Shown piece by piece: positions 62,293-64,000 of a stretch of 64,000 bases of DNA. The number at the start of each line of letters is the position of its first letter. Positions within the stretch are counted from its first letter, which is position 1. The DNA comes from an uncultured bacterium (GTDB taxonomy: Bacteria > Pseudomonadota > Gammaproteobacteria > Burkholderiales > Burkholderiaceae_C): NCBI GenBank assembly GCA_903928495.1, contig CAIYQZ010000038.1:1-64000 (forward strand), given 5' to 3'. The position numbers were made by a program, and so were the translations under genes. The notes below the pieces were generated by a model that saw nothing but the letters and a program-made list of their open reading frames with translations, was not told where the DNA came from and made no database searches.

Positions 62293-62310
62293 TCAACGAA
62301 AGGAAAACAC

Positions 62311-63951
62311 ATGACAAACACGAACTTCTCCCAAGCGCAAAGCGCACCCACCACAGCATCAGCAGACACCCATCAAACGATTGATGAACTGGTCTTTGAA
62401 CTGAGCAATTCCACGCCGGTTGTCGCGGTTGATGTGCTTGCAAAACACACCCAGGACGCGACGGACGATGGGTCAACGGTAACGCCCAAAAAACTAACCC
62501 GGCGTATCGGTATGGGCCTTGTGCCCCAGTACACCCCAGGTCAGGAATTCAGCCGTGGCGAAGTGGGCTGCGCGGAACGTTTAGCGGCTTTTTATGGGCA
62601 CACGCTGCGCTTTGACACCAGTCAACAAAACTGGATGTTGTGGACCGGCTCCCGGTGGCAAGTGGACACGGTAGGCACTGTGGTCGAGTGCATGAAGGAA
62701 GTGGCACGCCACATGACGGATGTAGAAGCACCAGCCATGCATGCATTGAGCCAGGAGCAAGGCGACTACTTTTCAGCACAAGCCAAAGAACTGCGCGATA
62801 TGGGTAAGCGGCTGCACAACTCCCATACCCTTGACGGAGCCATCAGGATGGCGCGGAGCGTTGAAGCGCTTGTGGTTGAAGGCAGCAAATTTGACGCTGA
62901 CCCACTCCTGCTGAATTGCCTGAGCGGCACCATTGACCTGCGCAGCGGCTCAGTACGCCCGCACAGCATGGACGACCTGATCACCAAAATCACACCCATT
63001 CCGCTGGCAACCGCGACCGAAGACTGCCCCAGATGGAAACAGTTTCTTCTGGAAATCATGCAGGGTGATGCCGAATTGGTGGCTTACCTGCACCGCATGG
63101 TGGGCTACATCCTGACGGGCTCCACAAAAGAGCAGGTGTTCTTCATGCTGCATGGACACGGGGCTAACGGCAAGTCGGTGTTTTTGAATGTGTTGCGCCG
63201 CCTGATGGGTGACTTTTGCAAGGTCGCGGACTTCACCACCTTCCTGGATACCAATCGTGGAGCTGCGGCGCGTCCAGATTTGGCAGGATTTGTGGGAAAG
63301 CGGCTGATCCTGGCTTCTGAGTCTGCCCAGGGGAAACAGCTTGACGAAGCCGTGATGAAGCAATTCACCGGGGGCGATGTCATCAGCGTGCGGGAACTGT
63401 ACAAAGGCTACTTTGAGTTCACACCCGTCGGCAAGGTGCTGCTGGCAACCAATCACAAGCCAAAGGTACAAGGAACCGACTACGGCATTTGGCGGCGCAT
63501 GCGCCTGATCCCATTCCTGGCATTGTTCAAAGATGAACAATGCGATCCAAACTTGGAAGCCAAACTGGAAGCTGAACTGCCCGCTATCCTGCGATGGGCA
63601 GTTGAAGGATGTATCGATTGGAGCAAACAGGGACTGGGTATGCCCAAGGCTGTCAAGGATGCCGTCGAAGAGTACCAATCCAGCCAAGACACGTTCCAGA
63701 TTTTTTTGGATACCACGTGTGAGCGTGACAGCAATGCTCAGGAATCATCACAAAAGCTGTTTGACGCTTACAACCTTTGGGCGGACAACTCCGGCATGCG
63801 TTCGAAAATGGCTCAGCACACTTTCAACAACACGCTGAAAGACAGGGGTATCCAGCACAAGAAGACCAACCGGGGCAACGTATGGGTGGGTCTGAAACTG
63901 AAATCAACCGTGGACAGTTCAGTTGCCGGGGGAGAACTCTGTTTTGAATAA
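62311..63951 (+). CDS. Phage/plasmid D5/P4-type primase-helicase (SF3 ATPase)
   Basis: A 546-residue protein. A D5-type N-terminal region (about residues 75-235, with DPLLLNCLSGTIDLRSGSVR) precedes the SF3 helicase domain. Walker A is HGHGANGKSVFLNVLRR near residue 277; ILASESAQGKQLDEAVMKQF and LLATNHKPKVQGTD are the following motifs. No Toprim primase domain is visible. It would unwind or initiate replication of the element. The start has AAAGGAA upstream. It ends 49 bases before the window end and the element continues. Confidence 0.9.
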   Translation: MTNTNFSQAQSAPTTASADTHQTIDELVFELSNSTPVVAVDVLAKHTQDATDDGSTVTPKKLTRRIGMGLVPQYTPGQEFSRGEVGCAERLAAFYGHTLRFDTSQQNWMLWTGSRWQVDTVGTVVECMKEVARHMTDVEAPAMHALSQEQGDYFSAQAKELRDMGKRLHNSHTLDGAIRMARSVEALVVEGSKFDADPLLLNCLSGTIDLRSGSVRPHSMDDLITKITPIPLATATEDCPRWKQFLLEIMQGDAELVAYLHRMVGYILTGSTKEQVFFMLHGHGANGKSVFLNVLRRLMGDFCKVADFTTFLDTNRGAAARPDLAGFVGKRLILASESAQGKQLDEAVMKQFTGGDVISVRELYKGYFEFTPVGKVLLATNHKPKVQGTDYGIWRRMRLIPFLALFKDEQCDPNLEAKLEAELPAILRWAVEGCIDWSKQGLGMPKAVKDAVEEYQSSQDTFQIFLDTTCERDSNAQESSQKLFDAYNLWADNSGMRSKMAQHTFNNTLKDRGIQHKKTNRGNVWVGLKLKSTVDSSVAGGELCFE

Positions 63952-64000
63952 CGGATACATAGGGAGCCCAGAGCCCCCCAAACCTGGCATCACAGTCAGG

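Noticed and set aside
1-64000. CRISPR array
   Set aside because: No regularly spaced direct repeats of 25-40 bases were seen; the dispersed repeats are single units far apart.

Overview
The window looks like a chromosomal segment of a beta-proteobacterium of the order Burkholderiales, most likely family Comamonadaceae. This is an inference from gene content and order: a monomeric NADP isocitrate dehydrogenase, a Trp-rich small membrane protein, Bug-type solute-binding proteins, the order tig-clpP-clpX-lon, high GC, and a dispersed intergenic repeat with a conserved CAAGCG core that I recognise from this family. No species can be named from the sequence alone.

Layout. Bases 1-7450 are an accessory, decaying zone. 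An IS5-type element (138-1338, CTAA target duplication) abuts an IS3/IS150-type element (1340-2769). Then come a terminus remnant of a third insertion sequence, a chemoreceptor gene, and relics of two Fic-family genes. A frameshifted general-stress flavin-fold gene follows, coupled to a DUF2177 membrane gene. An inverted copy of the third IS terminus lies at 7248-7271. From 7453 to 21657 there are ordinary chromosomal genes: GNAT, DnaJ-like protein, two c-type cytochromes, a hydrolase/methyltransferase pair opposite a LysR regulator, a DTW-domain tRNA modifier, a LysE exporter, a GntR-Bug-amidohydrolase operon, a ferric-reductase-like protein and an MFS transporter.

Bases 21700-27785 form a copper cassette. 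TolC-like protein, multicopper oxidase, cupredoxin, DUF411 protein and CusF-like protein read one way. A CusR/CusS-type two-component system reads the other way, with a palindromic cop-box candidate between them. Next come isocitrate dehydrogenase, a CadR-like MerR regulator divergent from a small CDF metal exporter, and a nucleobase permease. A signalling block follows: a GGDEF-EAL protein convergent with a response regulator, a hybrid kinase and a 49-residue membrane protein. Then come malic enzyme, an orphan ABC ATPase with an MFS transporter and a tautomerase, aldolase-aroC, a CBS protein, ilvD, a short cytochrome c, acs, a UPF0114 protein, fumarase and murI.

Bases 54027-60517 hold tRNA-Leu(UAA), tRNA-Cys, tRNA-Gly and the proteostasis run lon, clpX, clpP, tig. 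Upstream of tig only the 3' half of a tRNA-Leu(UAG) gene remains. At its anticodon loop the sequence switches to an integrative element carrying repeats, a tyrosine integrase and a D5/P4-type helicase. The element runs past the end of the window, so its cargo is not visible.

How the parts connect. The copper genes give periplasmic Cu(I) binding, oxidation and perhaps export, but the usual inner-membrane pump is absent from the window. The GntR operon pairs capture of an unknown carboxylate with a lactonase-type hydrolase. The main unusual signals are the six-copy repeat family that sometimes supplies the 3' ends of genes, the tRNA-Leu integration junction, and the pump-less copper cassette.
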